From: Clostridia bacterium
Lineage (GTDB): Bacteria > Bacillota > Clostridia > UBA1212 > UBA1255
NCBI GenBank assembly: GCA_017517275.1
Contig: JAFWZX010000001.1
Span: 1 to 64,000 of the forward strand
Direction: 5' to 3'
DNA length: 64,000 nucleotides
Part shown: positions 43,349-52,346 of the stretch, piece after piece
Position numbering within the stretch: position 1 is the first letter of the stretch
Layout of the letters: each line of letters opens with the position of its first letter
The notes under the pieces: generated by a model
The model's input: only the letters and a program-made list of their open reading frames with translations
What the model was told of the DNA's origin: nothing
Databases searched by the model: none
Program-made: the position numbers and the translations under genes

Positions 43349-43954
43349 TTAAAAAGCGTGCTTTAATGCGCTTTTTACAATTTCCTCAAGGGTCATCCCC
43401 TCTTTGTATACTTTATTAACAGCCTTTGAGGCTTCTGCCGACGAATACCCCAATACCATCAGAGCAGATATCGCTTCATGACTGGCAGACATACCTGATA
43501 CAGTTTGCAAGTCATTGGCAGCTTGCTCTTCCACATTTTGACTATTGAGTTCCTTTGCCACTTTATCTTTTAATTCAAGAACAATTCTCTGTGCTAATTT
43601 AGGACCAACACCTTTTGTCTGACTGATTTTTTTATAGTCACCGGTAGCTACAGCCAGGCTGAAAGAAGACGGATCCAAAGTTGCTACGATGGCAATGCCT
43701 ACCTTCGGTCCTACGCCGCTTACAGATATTACCATAAGATACATAGACAATTCTTCTCTGGAAGCAAAGCCAAACAGGGAAATATCATCTTCTCTCACAC
43801 TCATATACGTATAAAGCGTTACGGTCTCACCTACGTTTCCGATGCGTGACATGGTATTGAGCGATACGTAGACTTTAAAGCCTACTCCGCCTACGTCTAT
43901 CACGCAGTAAGCTGCACTTTTATATTGTAAAACTCCTTTAATATACTCGAACAT
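43349..43954 (-). CDS. ruvA: Holliday junction DNA helicase RuvA
   Basis: The 201-residue protein has the OB-fold start MFEYIKGVLQYKSAAYCVID, two helix-hairpin-helix motifs (LMVISVSGVGPKVGIAI; ISQTKGVGPKLAQRIVLEL), and a C-terminal domain (about 150-201) that controls RuvB. Length and order are normal. Confidence 0.94.
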   Translation of the reverse strand: MFEYIKGVLQYKSAAYCVIDVGGVGFKVYVSLNTMSRIGNVGETVTLYTYMSVREDDISLFGFASREELSMYLMVISVSGVGPKVGIAIVATLDPSSFSLAVATGDYKKISQTKGVGPKLAQRIVLELKDKVAKELNSQNVEEQAANDLQTVSGMSASHEAISALMVLGYSSAEASKAVNKVYKEGMTLEEIVKSALKHAF

Positions 43955-43987
43955 TTTGCCACCTTTTCACAGAAAAAATCAAAACAA

Positions 43988-44470
43988 TTACGGAATATGC
44001 TCCATTATAATCTGGATGAAATTCTTGTCATAGAAGAATTTTGCAATCCTCGTTTGTTCAACGGCATGTATAACATTTGAAAAGAACGACTGCGAGCTGA
44101 ACATGTGAAGCAGAATCACAATCACAAAAATCAACAAAAATCCCTGGGCGAGTCCTATAAGCAAGCCACCGAAAGAATCCAACTGTCTGATAATAGGCAG
44201 ATGATGTAGCGCTTGAATAAATCTTCTCAATATCATAATGCCGATACAACATAAAATAAATAAAACGATGAAAGCAATTGACTTTGCCTGGAACTCATCT
44301 TCCACACCCAGCTTAGTAACGATAAAGCTTAATTTAGCCGCAAACAAGCTTGAGGCAACAATACAAATCAACAGCGACGTCATATCTAAAACAGATAGCA
44401 TCAAGCCTCTTTTTAGTCCAATAACCGCGAATACGGCAATTATTACAATAACACACACATCAAGTAACAT
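43988..44470 (-). CDS. CvpA-family membrane protein
   Basis: The 160-residue protein has four hydrophobic segments and the CvpA-like start LLDVCVIVIIAVFAVIGLKR, GLMLSVLDM. In E. coli CvpA is linked to colicin V production and stress; in Firmicutes the role is unclear. It lies 33 bp before ruvA and 3 bp after the DUF5711-like gene. Confidence 0.75.
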   Translation of the reverse strand: MLLDVCVIVIIAVFAVIGLKRGLMLSVLDMTSLLICIVASSLFAAKLSFIVTKLGVEDEFQAKSIAFIVLFILCCIGIMILRRFIQALHHLPIIRQLDSFGGLLIGLAQGFLLIFVIVILLHMFSSQSFFSNVIHAVEQTRIAKFFYDKNFIQIIMEHIP

Positions 44471-44472
44471 TC

Positions 44473-45720
44473 TTATTCTCCTTCATACGAAACACAAGCA
44501 AGCATGCTGTCCCCCTGAACAAGCAATACTTTATCACCTATATACGATATACTCTTTACGTCAAAATTTGATTCATACTTTCCGATAATTCTTGCTTTAT
44601 TATCAAACATATAAACAAATCTCTCTGTAAAAAGCGATACAGTCTGTCCGTTGGCAATTATACCATTAATATTCCCGGTAATTCCAAATTTATATATTTC
44701 CTGACCGTTACTGTCGTAATACATCACGGTTGAAATATTATCTTCCGTATCATTGTTTGCCTTCCTGTATGCGGCAATACAGTATTTGTTTCCCATAGAA
44801 ACAATATCTACCAGTTCTGTAGCCTTTCCCTGTCTTTCCCACACGGTCACTGTCTTATCACTGTCACTCGAGGCTGTAATTTCTTTTCTCATCATCACGA
44901 GCTTATCGCTATTTGCCATAAAAAGACTACTTTTCCCTGTGAAAAGCGCTTTGACATATATGTTATCATCAAACAACTGTGTTGCATATTCACTGCCATC
45001 TTCCGCTTTAAGAAAACATACTGTACCGCGTACCGAATTAACATCCGTATACATACCTGTTATCGCAATTTGGGAAGACGATGCGGCAACACATATGCTG
45101 TGATAAGAAACAAATTTCCTGGTATATTTTACCGTAGGCTCTCCTTTGGCAAGCAAAGCCAGGGACACTTCCGACACAGCAGAAGTGAAATCATCAGAGT
45201 CATGTATAATAAAGAGCTTTTTGAGGTCTTTGCTTACAAAAACGCCACGCACAACCTTATCAAAGTTATACTTCCATGCAATGCCTGCAGAATCGAAGGC
45301 CCAGATAAGATGCCCGTCTACGTTTGTCAGAATAACAAAATCTCCGTAGCTTTGCAGTATTGGATTATCAAAAGCGCATTGGATGTTCCATTTCCATATG
45401 CCGTCTTCTGAATATCCGGTAACACCGTTTTCATCGTAAATAATTATTGTATCCCTTGTTGAAGTGCAGATACTTGATACGCTCACAACACAATCAAGTT
45501 CCCTGCCTACAGGCCTTACTTCTACGTACCTTTTTGCCCCCACACAATCCAGGAAAAATTCATAACCGCCTGTTATCATAGAAATAACAACAGCAAGAAA
45601 TATTACTGCAGCGATTGCCACAGTAATAAACCCGACGCGTCTTTTTTTCTTGTTATTCTTAACGTTGCGAGCTTCTTGACTATCTATAATTTTACGGCTT
45701 GAATCTTCTTTTTCCGGCAT
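44473..45720 (-). CDS. DUF5711-like membrane-anchored beta-propeller protein
   Basis: The 415-residue protein from MPEKEDSSRKI has a short cytoplasmic basic stretch (KNNKKKRRVG), one membrane helix (about 30-52), and an external domain of propeller-like blades with repeated patterns such as GYSEDGIWKWNI and DSNGQEIYKFGI. A GTG start 27 nt upstream is possible. It lies 53 bp after the DUF4340 gene and 2 bp before the CvpA-like gene. Function unknown. A cell-envelope scaffold role is plausible. Confidence 0.65.
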   Translation of the reverse strand: MPEKEDSSRKIIDSQEARNVKNNKKKRRVGFITVAIAAVIFLAVVISMITGGYEFFLDCVGAKRYVEVRPVGRELDCVVSVSSICTSTRDTIIIYDENGVTGYSEDGIWKWNIQCAFDNPILQSYGDFVILTNVDGHLIWAFDSAGIAWKYNFDKVVRGVFVSKDLKKLFIIHDSDDFTSAVSEVSLALLAKGEPTVKYTRKFVSYHSICVAASSSQIAITGMYTDVNSVRGTVCFLKAEDGSEYATQLFDDNIYVKALFTGKSSLFMANSDKLVMMRKEITASSDSDKTVTVWERQGKATELVDIVSMGNKYCIAAYRKANNDTEDNISTVMYYDSNGQEIYKFGITGNINGIIANGQTVSLFTERFVYMFDNKARIIGKYESNFDVKSISYIGDKVLLVQGDSMLACVSYEGE

Positions 45721-45773
45721 AAACCAAATCCCCGTTTTTATTCTCACCTTGTATTATACACCATAATTTAAAA

Positions 45774-47201
45774 TTAGTCTTTAATTCCTAACAAGGATTT
45801 CATATCGGCGATACAGCCGGAAAGACCATAGTTTTCTTTCGTTCCGGTAAGACCTCTGATATTTGAATATCCGCCTATATATTCATCGTTAACGTATACG
45901 CTATAAGTGTAATCGTCACGTTTATATCCTACCACGGTCACTACAGAACCGTCTTTTAACGTATATTCGATATCAATAATAATCTCGTCCGTGTGGTTAG
46001 GTTCTATCTCTATCGTATCAATTGCTATACCATATAAAGAAGTACCAATGCACTTAAAATCAAACCTGTAGTCTCTTTGCTCATCAAGGTATACGTTTAT
46101 ACCGTTGAAATATAACGTTTCATCGTTTCCGTCTATTTCATACGTAAGGATATACTCTTCTCCGTCATATTTAAATTTAAGTTGGGTAAGCTCAATATAG
46201 TTTACCATATACGCATATTCATAAATAAACGAAAGTTGTGCCTCATCTGCAAAGATAATAGTATCGGCTTGTATTGTAAGAACGTCATCAATACCTGAAA
46301 CAAGGCAGTAATAATGTGTTCCTTCCGGAGTACGGTTGCCAAGCATCATGGTAACAGTTTTCTTATTGTCAGTTATTGACAATTGGAAGAAGGGCACTTC
46401 CAGACCGTATTTTGCTAAATTATCAGGATTTGATTCTACGTGATCCACAGTAACCAGTGAAACAGCAGCCGATATCAACGATTCAATATTAGCACGGCTT
46501 CCCCTCCTCTTAAGCGGATACGTTGCATCCCATTCTCTTTGCTCGCCGGACATATCGGCATCTGCAGAGAAGAACAATTCGCCCTTTTTATAAATCTCAA
46601 TGTGACGGATTTTTCCTTGATCTTCAAAAGAAAAGACGCTTGTCGATATTAAATCATGTTGATTAAAGAATAGAGAATCAAGATACGTTGACGTAACTAA
46701 ATATATGCGGTCTTCATTAGTCGGATCATTTGTAATGCTTACGTAGCTTGAGCTTGAACCGGGCTTTTGCATACCTACAGAAAGCTTAACAACAGTGCCA
46801 TCAGTAAGCGTATAATTTATATATTCAGTATCTTCTATTTTATAAAGATTTCTCTTTTCATCTGTCATTTCCCCTTCATATACGACCGTGCCCTTGGCAT
46901 TCCTCAATATAGTTAGGAATGACTTTACATTGGTCTGCACAACGGGAAGATTTGCGGAAGTTGTGCATTCCCATGAACCGTCGTACCTCAGAGCAACTAC
47001 CAGATTGTTATTTTCTGTAATAACCTCCATTTGGTTCACATCACTGGGAACAAAACTAACAAGTTCAACTGTATGAATCTCATCTTCCGTATTATTATCT
47101 TCATTTTCCCTATCCGGGATTAAAGCTCTTACGGTAAAGAAGGCCACAAGAGCTACTACAATTACAATTAATGCTATGATAGTTGTTTTGTACTTTTTCA
47201 T
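45774..47201 (-). CDS. DUF4340 protein of a Gld-type ABC system
   Basis: The 475-residue protein has an N-terminal membrane helix (about 7-27) and a repetitive external beta domain typical of DUF4340 (DGSWECTTSANLPVVQTNVK; KYGLEVPFFQLSI). It is 12 bp after the GldG-like gene, the standard neighbour. These proteins are thought to sit outside with GldG. The substrate is unknown, and gliding is not implied in Clostridia. Confidence 0.82.
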   Translation of the reverse strand: MKKYKTTIIALIVIVVALVAFFTVRALIPDRENEDNNTEDEIHTVELVSFVPSDVNQMEVITENNNLVVALRYDGSWECTTSANLPVVQTNVKSFLTILRNAKGTVVYEGEMTDEKRNLYKIEDTEYINYTLTDGTVVKLSVGMQKPGSSSSYVSITNDPTNEDRIYLVTSTYLDSLFFNQHDLISTSVFSFEDQGKIRHIEIYKKGELFFSADADMSGEQREWDATYPLKRRGSRANIESLISAAVSLVTVDHVESNPDNLAKYGLEVPFFQLSITDNKKTVTMMLGNRTPEGTHYYCLVSGIDDVLTIQADTIIFADEAQLSFIYEYAYMVNYIELTQLKFKYDGEEYILTYEIDGNDETLYFNGINVYLDEQRDYRFDFKCIGTSLYGIAIDTIEIEPNHTDEIIIDIEYTLKDGSVVTVVGYKRDDYTYSVYVNDEYIGGYSNIRGLTGTKENYGLSGCIADMKSLLGIKD

Positions 47202-47213
47202 TTATATCTCCTA

Positions 47214-48710
47214 TCACAGGTGTCTGCGTCTTAACCAGATAACGACACCCAGCAATATTATAAGACAAGGATAAATAACAATTGCAAAAGCAGCAAGCCA
47301 TCTGCTTGTAGTACCGGATACAGCTACAATACCGCCGGCATTTGTCTTAACCTCTATGTCTTCAGCACCGCTTTCAAACATATCTTCCATCCAGAATGCT
47401 GAGTATATAAACGTACCGACAGTATTTGTGTTGGCATACTTATTGATAACGTCATCTTTAAGAAGTTGCGAAGAACCAAATACTGCAACTCTGTTATTTG
47501 TATTAAGACGCTGACTATAAGCTGCCAAAGTTGCTTTGCCCTGAATCTTTTCACCGGTCAGAATATCTGTACAAGTAGATTCAGTTCCCCTTGTTTCGAT
47601 TAATTTACCGGCATCATACTCTCCTACAGGGGCCAAAACCTTTATACTACAAGAATCAAAAGCATAGAATTTTGTCGATGACGTAAAGTCTGATAAAGGA
47701 CCTTCTTCCTCCTCTACAGAAGCAGCGTAGATATAGCTGTCTTTACCTGCAGAAGCAAGCTGATTGCCTGTTACGTCAGTTACAATATCATTATTAACCT
47801 GCAATCCGAATAATTCGGCAAGAAGTCTTGTAAAGTTAGCTAACTTACCACCGTTTAACAGCGGATCAAAGACAAACATCGCGTCTCCGCCATCATCTCT
47901 TGTAAGCCAATCATACATCATGTTGTACATTCTGTCTGTAAGATCTCTCTCCGGACTCATGAAAACAATAATGGATGCATCTTCCGGTATTTTCTCCGTT
48001 ACATCAAGGTCAATTGTTTTTATATCATAATTGTAAATACCAAGAGAATCAGTAAGTCCCTTATAGTCATCTAACTCATCTTCTCCATATGAGGTTGAGA
48101 AATAGATTACCGGTATTTTCTCAGCCATAACGTAGTAAATGGCTGACGTAACAACCTGCTCTGTATCAACAGATACGATGTTGTACTGGAAGCTGGAATA
48201 ATCTAACTCCATAGTAAACATTCTGCTGGCCGCGATTCTTTGAACTCTGCCGGTTTTGGTATTTCGTACGATATAATCATCTTCTTTAAAGCTTGAAGCC
48301 AAAGTAGCATCAGGAACTTTATCTGCTATAATTCCCGGGTTATCGTCTAATGAAACGTAAGAAATATCAATCATATCTCCACCATATCTTTCATATTGGT
48401 CAAGAATACGTATGATAGTTGCTTTCTGACTGTCTGCTTCGCCTCTTACTCTGTCATATAAAGCAATAATTTCAATCTTTGTATCTAAATCTTCAACTTT
48501 ATCAATAGTTTCCTCTGATAACGAGTACATTTTATTTTGGCTTACGTCTATCGACATAGGCAATTGTTCAAGTATTACGTTTACTACCACAAACAACACT
48601 ACCACTGCAATCAATGAGAGTATCGAGCCGGAGCCGAATCTGAACATTCGTCTTGTTTTTTCAGAGAAAAACGATTTTTTTTCATTATTTATATTTTCAG
48701 GCTTTGCCAT
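47214..48710 (-). CDS. GldG-family ABC transporter auxiliary protein
   Basis: The 498-residue protein has an N-terminal membrane helix (about 33-52), a large external domain with SIDVSQNKMYSLSEETIDKV (the usual GldG start of that domain), and a C-terminal helix (about 470-492) followed by WLRRRHL. It works with the permease and ATPase encoded just upstream. It is 44 bp after the permease gene. Confidence 0.83.
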   Translation of the reverse strand: MAKPENINNEKKSFFSEKTRRMFRFGSGSILSLIAVVVLFVVVNVILEQLPMSIDVSQNKMYSLSEETIDKVEDLDTKIEIIALYDRVRGEADSQKATIIRILDQYERYGGDMIDISYVSLDDNPGIIADKVPDATLASSFKEDDYIVRNTKTGRVQRIAASRMFTMELDYSSFQYNIVSVDTEQVVTSAIYYVMAEKIPVIYFSTSYGEDELDDYKGLTDSLGIYNYDIKTIDLDVTEKIPEDASIIVFMSPERDLTDRMYNMMYDWLTRDDGGDAMFVFDPLLNGGKLANFTRLLAELFGLQVNNDIVTDVTGNQLASAGKDSYIYAASVEEEEGPLSDFTSSTKFYAFDSCSIKVLAPVGEYDAGKLIETRGTESTCTDILTGEKIQGKATLAAYSQRLNTNNRVAVFGSSQLLKDDVINKYANTNTVGTFIYSAFWMEDMFESGAEDIEVKTNAGGIVAVSGTTSRWLAAFAIVIYPCLIILLGVVIWLRRRHL

Positions 48711-48754
48711 AATTTGTATCTTCCTTTCTGCAAATCAAACGTATACCCATTTCA

Positions 48755-49468
48755 TCAGCTCCAACGCTTACGTTCCAGATTTATTACCGTCGCGTACAAA
48801 AACAGCATTGTAAACGTTATATAGTAAATCAAGGAAGCAAAGTTGAATGATCCAACCGTAAAGTCAGAGTATCTTGCAAGCGGTGAAAACCATTTGAGAA
48901 TACCGCCAAACGTTCCGCCTAACGTAGCGCCTATTGACTGCATAAAATATAATACCAACAAGGTTACTACACCGGACACAGCTGCAGCTGTCTGACTCTC
49001 CGTAAAAGAAGAAGTGAACATTGTAACAGCCAGATATGATGCACCTAATAAAATAAATCCAACATAAGCACCAAAATCCTGACCTGCTGCAGAATTAGTG
49101 CCTCCCTCAGTTAAGAACAACAATATTATCGGGAAAACTGTTGTAAGCAGCGCCATAGCCAGGAATACTGTAAAGGCTGCAAGATATTTTCCTACTACAA
49201 CCTGTCCCATTGAAATAGGAGCTGTTCGAAGCAAAACTTCAGTTCCGTTTTTCTTTTCATCAGCAAGAAGCTTCATAGTAATAATCGGTATAATAAACGT
49301 AAGGAACATGCCGATAGCACTCAGCGTTACAGAAAACAGAGGAGAAGAACTTAAAATATTCTGTATCCAGAAATACAATCCTACGATAACCATAAAGAAT
49401 CCGGCAATACAGTAGGCAATAGGTGATCTAAAATAAGAACTCATTTCACGTTTATAGATTGTTAACAT
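48755..49468 (-). CDS. ABC-2 type permease (GldF-like)
   Basis: The 237-residue protein has six hydrophobic segments. The start MLTIYKREMSSYFRSPIAYC and the loop LLADEKKNGTEVLLRTAPIS are characteristic of GldF-like permeases, where the KKxGTxExLLTxPxS sequence contacts the ATPase. It lies 12 bp after the ATPase gene. Confidence 0.87.
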   Translation of the reverse strand: MLTIYKREMSSYFRSPIAYCIAGFFMVIVGLYFWIQNILSSSPLFSVTLSAIGMFLTFIIPIITMKLLADEKKNGTEVLLRTAPISMGQVVVGKYLAAFTVFLAMALLTTVFPIILLFLTEGGTNSAAGQDFGAYVGFILLGASYLAVTMFTSSFTESQTAAAVSGVVTLLVLYFMQSIGATLGGTFGGILKWFSPLARYSDFTVGSFNFASLIYYITFTMLFLYATVINLERKRWS

Positions 49469-49480
49469 GTCCTTTCCTCC

Positions 49481-50428
49481 TTATTGTTCTACAACAGCGT
49501 CTTTATTAACGACGTCGATAAATATTTCTTCAAGCGTTCTGCCCACAGGCCTGAGCTCTAAAATCGGAAGTGAAGCACGGCTGAGTTCGTTGAAAAGCGG
49601 TCTTCTGACATCCAGATTCCTCGTAGACTCTACCAGGAAAATACAAGCATCTTTGTCAATTCTTACAAAAGAAACGTTTCTGACGCCCGGACAGTTCTCG
49701 AGTACTTTTTGTATAGCAGGTTTTGCTCCAACTATGCTTATCATGAATTTGTTAACAGTACCTTCTGCGGAAGTAAAATCAGATACAGAGCCGGATGCAG
49801 CAATCTTACCTTTGTTGATAATGACAACGTTACTGCATACAGCATTAACTTCTGATAAAATATGCGTACTCAATATTATTGTATGTTCGTGTCTAAGAGC
49901 ACCTATAAGCTTTCGGATCTCTATAATTTGTTTCGGATCAAGACCTACAGTAGGCTCGTCAAGAATAAGTACTTCAGGATTACCAACCAGCGCCTGAGCC
50001 AGTCCTACACGCTGTTTATATCCTTTTGATAAATTTCGGATAACACGACCGCGAAGGTCTCCAATTTTTACCAAATACATAATATCATCCAGCTGTGCCT
50101 TTCTCTTTTTCTGCTCAACGCCTTTAAGATCACATATAAAATTAAGATATTCCTTAATCGTCATATCAAGATATAAAGGAGGCAATTCAGGCAAATAACC
50201 AATCTTCTTCTTTGCTTCCTTAGGATTCTCAATAATATCATAGCCATCGATAATGGCATGTCCGGACGTCGGCGATATGTATCCGGTTAAAATATTCATT
50301 GTTGTAGACTTACCTGCACCGTTAGGGCCCAAGAAACCAAGTATCTCACCTTTTTTAACAGAAAAAGACACGTCATCAAGAGCCTTAATCACGCCATATT
50401 GCTTCGTCAGGTTCTTTATCTCAATCAT
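49481..50428 (-). CDS. ABC transporter ATPase (GldA-like)
   Basis: The 315-residue protein has Walker A FLGPNGAGKST, the signature NLSKGYKQRVGLAQAL, Walker B VLILDEPTVGLDP and the switch histidine in ILSTHILSE, plus a C-terminal extension of about 90 residues typical of ABC-2 exporters. It is the first gene of the ABC-DUF4340-DUF5711-CvpA-ruv run. I found no convincing promoter in the 107 bp before the next terminator. Confidence 0.9.
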   Translation of the reverse strand: MIEIKNLTKQYGVIKALDDVSFSVKKGEILGFLGPNGAGKSTTMNILTGYISPTSGHAIIDGYDIIENPKEAKKKIGYLPELPPLYLDMTIKEYLNFICDLKGVEQKKRKAQLDDIMYLVKIGDLRGRVIRNLSKGYKQRVGLAQALVGNPEVLILDEPTVGLDPKQIIEIRKLIGALRHEHTIILSTHILSEVNAVCSNVVIINKGKIAASGSVSDFTSAEGTVNKFMISIVGAKPAIQKVLENCPGVRNVSFVRIDKDACIFLVESTRNLDVRRPLFNELSRASLPILELRPVGRTLEEIFIDVVNKDAVVEQ

Positions 50429-50535
50429 GAAATTATACCTCCGCTTCTAATATTGCAACTAAAAATTGTATAATACATATGTTAACAAACCTTTAATGAA
50501 AAATAAATTATTTGTTCACACTTTCTGTTGATTCA

Positions 50536-50574
50536 ATATAAAAAGCCGGGATACACGTAACGTAATCCCGGCTT
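50536..50574 (-). terminator. terminator of the small lipoprotein gene
   Basis: AAGCCGGGAT/ATCCCGGCTT with a 12-nt loop, followed by TTTATATTG on the - strand, lies 15 bp after the lipoprotein stop. Confidence 0.85.
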
Positions 50575-50589
50575 AATAAAAAATCCTGA

Positions 50590-50898
50590 TTATCTTCCTG
50601 CTTTACCCTCAGGCATATGAGTTGCATCAAAGAAATCCTCTATAATATCAGTAGGATTTATTATACTGTCATCGATTCTATGCCTTGTCGAATTAGAATC
50701 ATCCGTTCCGTCCGGCACCCCTTGTGTCGTTTGCGGCTGGGTAGTTGCATTCGGTGTATTTACCGGATTTTGAGTTTGTCCGGGAGTTGCGGTAGGTTCC
50801 AGCATATCCTCCCCACATTTTTCCATATTACATCCCGTCATTGAAAAGACAAAACATCCCAAAACGAGAAGTGTTATAAATATTTTCTTGATTTTCAT
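50590..50898 (-). CDS. small lipoprotein with a Thr/Pro-rich linker
   Basis: The 102-residue protein has a lipobox (SMTGC, lipidation at C23), a low-complexity stretch (PTATPGQTQNPVNTPNATTQ), and an acidic tail with IINPTDIIEDFFDATHMPEG. It has its own terminator and lies alone between tuf and the ABC cluster. No known family; perhaps an envelope spacer or an inhibitor peptide. Confidence 0.7.
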   Translation of the reverse strand: MKIKKIFITLLVLGCFVFSMTGCNMEKCGEDMLEPTATPGQTQNPVNTPNATTQPQTTQGVPDGTDDSNSTRHRIDDSIINPTDIIEDFFDATHMPEGKAGR

Positions 50899-50981
50899 AC
50901 TTTTTCCTCCTAAGCGTCACGCTATTCGTATTTATAAATACGAGCATTGATTATTATGTGAAAAAAAAATGAAAATATACA

Positions 50982-51010
50982 AAAAAGCTTCCGAAAATCG
51001 GAAGCTTTTT
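50982..51010 (-). terminator. terminator of the fusA-tuf operon
   Basis: AAAAAGCTTCCGA/TCGGAAGCTTTTT with a 3-nt loop lies 20 bp after the tuf stop on the - strand. Confidence 0.9.
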
Positions 51011-51029
51011 ACATCAAATAAAATTACAA

Positions 51030-52238
51030 TTATTCAATAATTGTTGTAACGTTACCGGCACCTACTGTACGGCCACCTTCACGGATAGCGAACTTGAGGC
51101 CTTTTTCCATAGCGATAGGAGTAATAAGTTTAACTTCCATCTCGATATGGTCGCCAGGCATAACCATTTCTGTTCCCTCAGGAAGAGTAATAACGCCTGT
51201 AACGTCAGTTGTTCTGAAATAGAACTGAGGTCTGTAGTTGCTGAAGAAAGGCTTATGACGGCCACCTTCATCTTTTGTTAAAACGTAAACCTGACCTTTG
51301 AAGTGTGTGTGAGGCTGAATTGTACCGGGTTTAACGAGAACCTGTCCTCTTTCAACTTCTGATCTCTGGATACCTCTTAAAAGAACACCTACGTTGTCAC
51401 CTGCTTCAGCCTGATCAAGAAGTTTTCTGAACATCTCAACGCCTGTAACAACTGTTGAACGATTTTCATCTTTAAGACCAACGATCTCAGCAGGATCACC
51501 AACTTTGATAACACCTCTCTCGAGACGACCTGTAGCAACTGTTCCACGACCTGTGATTGTGAATACGTCCTCAATAGGAAGAAGGAAAGGAAGGTCTGTA
51601 GGTCTTTGAGGTGTAGGAATGTAAGAATCAACAGCGTCCATAAGTTCGTTAATGCAAGCATAAGGAGCTGCAGAAGGGTCTGTATCTTCGCACTCGAGAG
51701 CCATAAGAGCTGAACCTCTGATTACCGGAATATCATCGCCCGGGAAGTCATATGAGCTAAGGAGCTCTCTGATTTCCATCTCAGCGAGGTCGAGAAGCTC
51801 TTCGTCGCCTTCGTCGATCATGTCACATTTGTTCATGAATACAACAATATAAGGAACACCTACCTGACGAGCAAGAAGGATGTGCTCTCTTGTCTGAGCC
51901 TGCGGGCCGTCAGGACCGGAAACGAGAAGAATTGCGCCGTCCATCTGAGCTGCACCTGTGATCATGTTCTTAACATAGTCAGCGTGTCCGGGGCAGTCAA
52001 CGTGAGCATAGTGTCTTGTAGCTGTCTGATACTCAACGTGTGAAGTGTTAATCGTGATACCTCTTGCCTTCTCCTCTGGAGCGTTATCAATCTGATCATA
52101 AGCTCTAACTTCTGCATTACCTGCTAAAGCGAGTACTTTTGTGATTGCAGCTGTTAAAGTTGTCTTACCATGGTCAACGTGACCGATAGTACCGATATTT
52201 ACATGTGGTTTGGTTCTTTCGAACTTTGATTTTGCCAT
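51030..52238 (-). CDS. tuf: elongation factor Tu
   Basis: This GTPase delivers aminoacyl-tRNA to the ribosome. The start [20 protein letters not shown] at 52238 sits 8 nt after AGGAGG; an ATG two codons earlier is too close. The 402-residue product has [16 protein letters not shown] and NKCD, and the domains 2-3 motifs RGTVATGR and GGRHKPFF. It follows fusA by 108 bp with its own promoter. Confidence 0.97.
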   Translation of the reverse strand: MAKSKFERTKPHVNIGTIGHVDHGKTTLTAAITKVLALAGNAEVRAYDQIDNAPEEKARGITINTSHVEYQTATRHYAHVDCPGHADYVKNMITGAAQMDGAILLVSGPDGPQAQTREHILLARQVGVPYIVVFMNKCDMIDEGDEELLDLAEMEIRELLSSYDFPGDDIPVIRGSALMALECEDTDPSAAPYACINELMDAVDSYIPTPQRPTDLPFLLPIEDVFTITGRGTVATGRLERGVIKVGDPAEIVGLKDENRSTVVTGVEMFRKLLDQAEAGDNVGVLLRGIQRSEVERGQVLVKPGTIQPHTHFKGQVYVLTKDEGGRHKPFFSNYRPQFYFRTTDVTGVITLPEGTEMVMPGDHIEMEVKLITPIAMEKGLKFAIREGGRTVGAGNVTTIIE

Positions 52239-52296
52239 TTTCATATCCTCCTTAAATTAATTAAAAAACTTACTAATGAAAAGGTGAGTATATAAT

Positions 52297-52325
52297 AACA
52301 TACAGCTTTTTCATTTGCAAATCAA
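52297..52325 (-). promoter_or_regulatory. candidate tuf promoter
   Basis: TTGATT (52325-52320), a 17-bp spacer and TATGTT (52302-52297) lie in the fusA-tuf gap. A short hairpin (ATCAAGT...ACTTGAT) lies beside it. An extra tuf promoter is common because EF-Tu is needed in excess. Confidence 0.5.
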
Positions 52326-52346
52326 GTTTATATACTTGATAAATTA

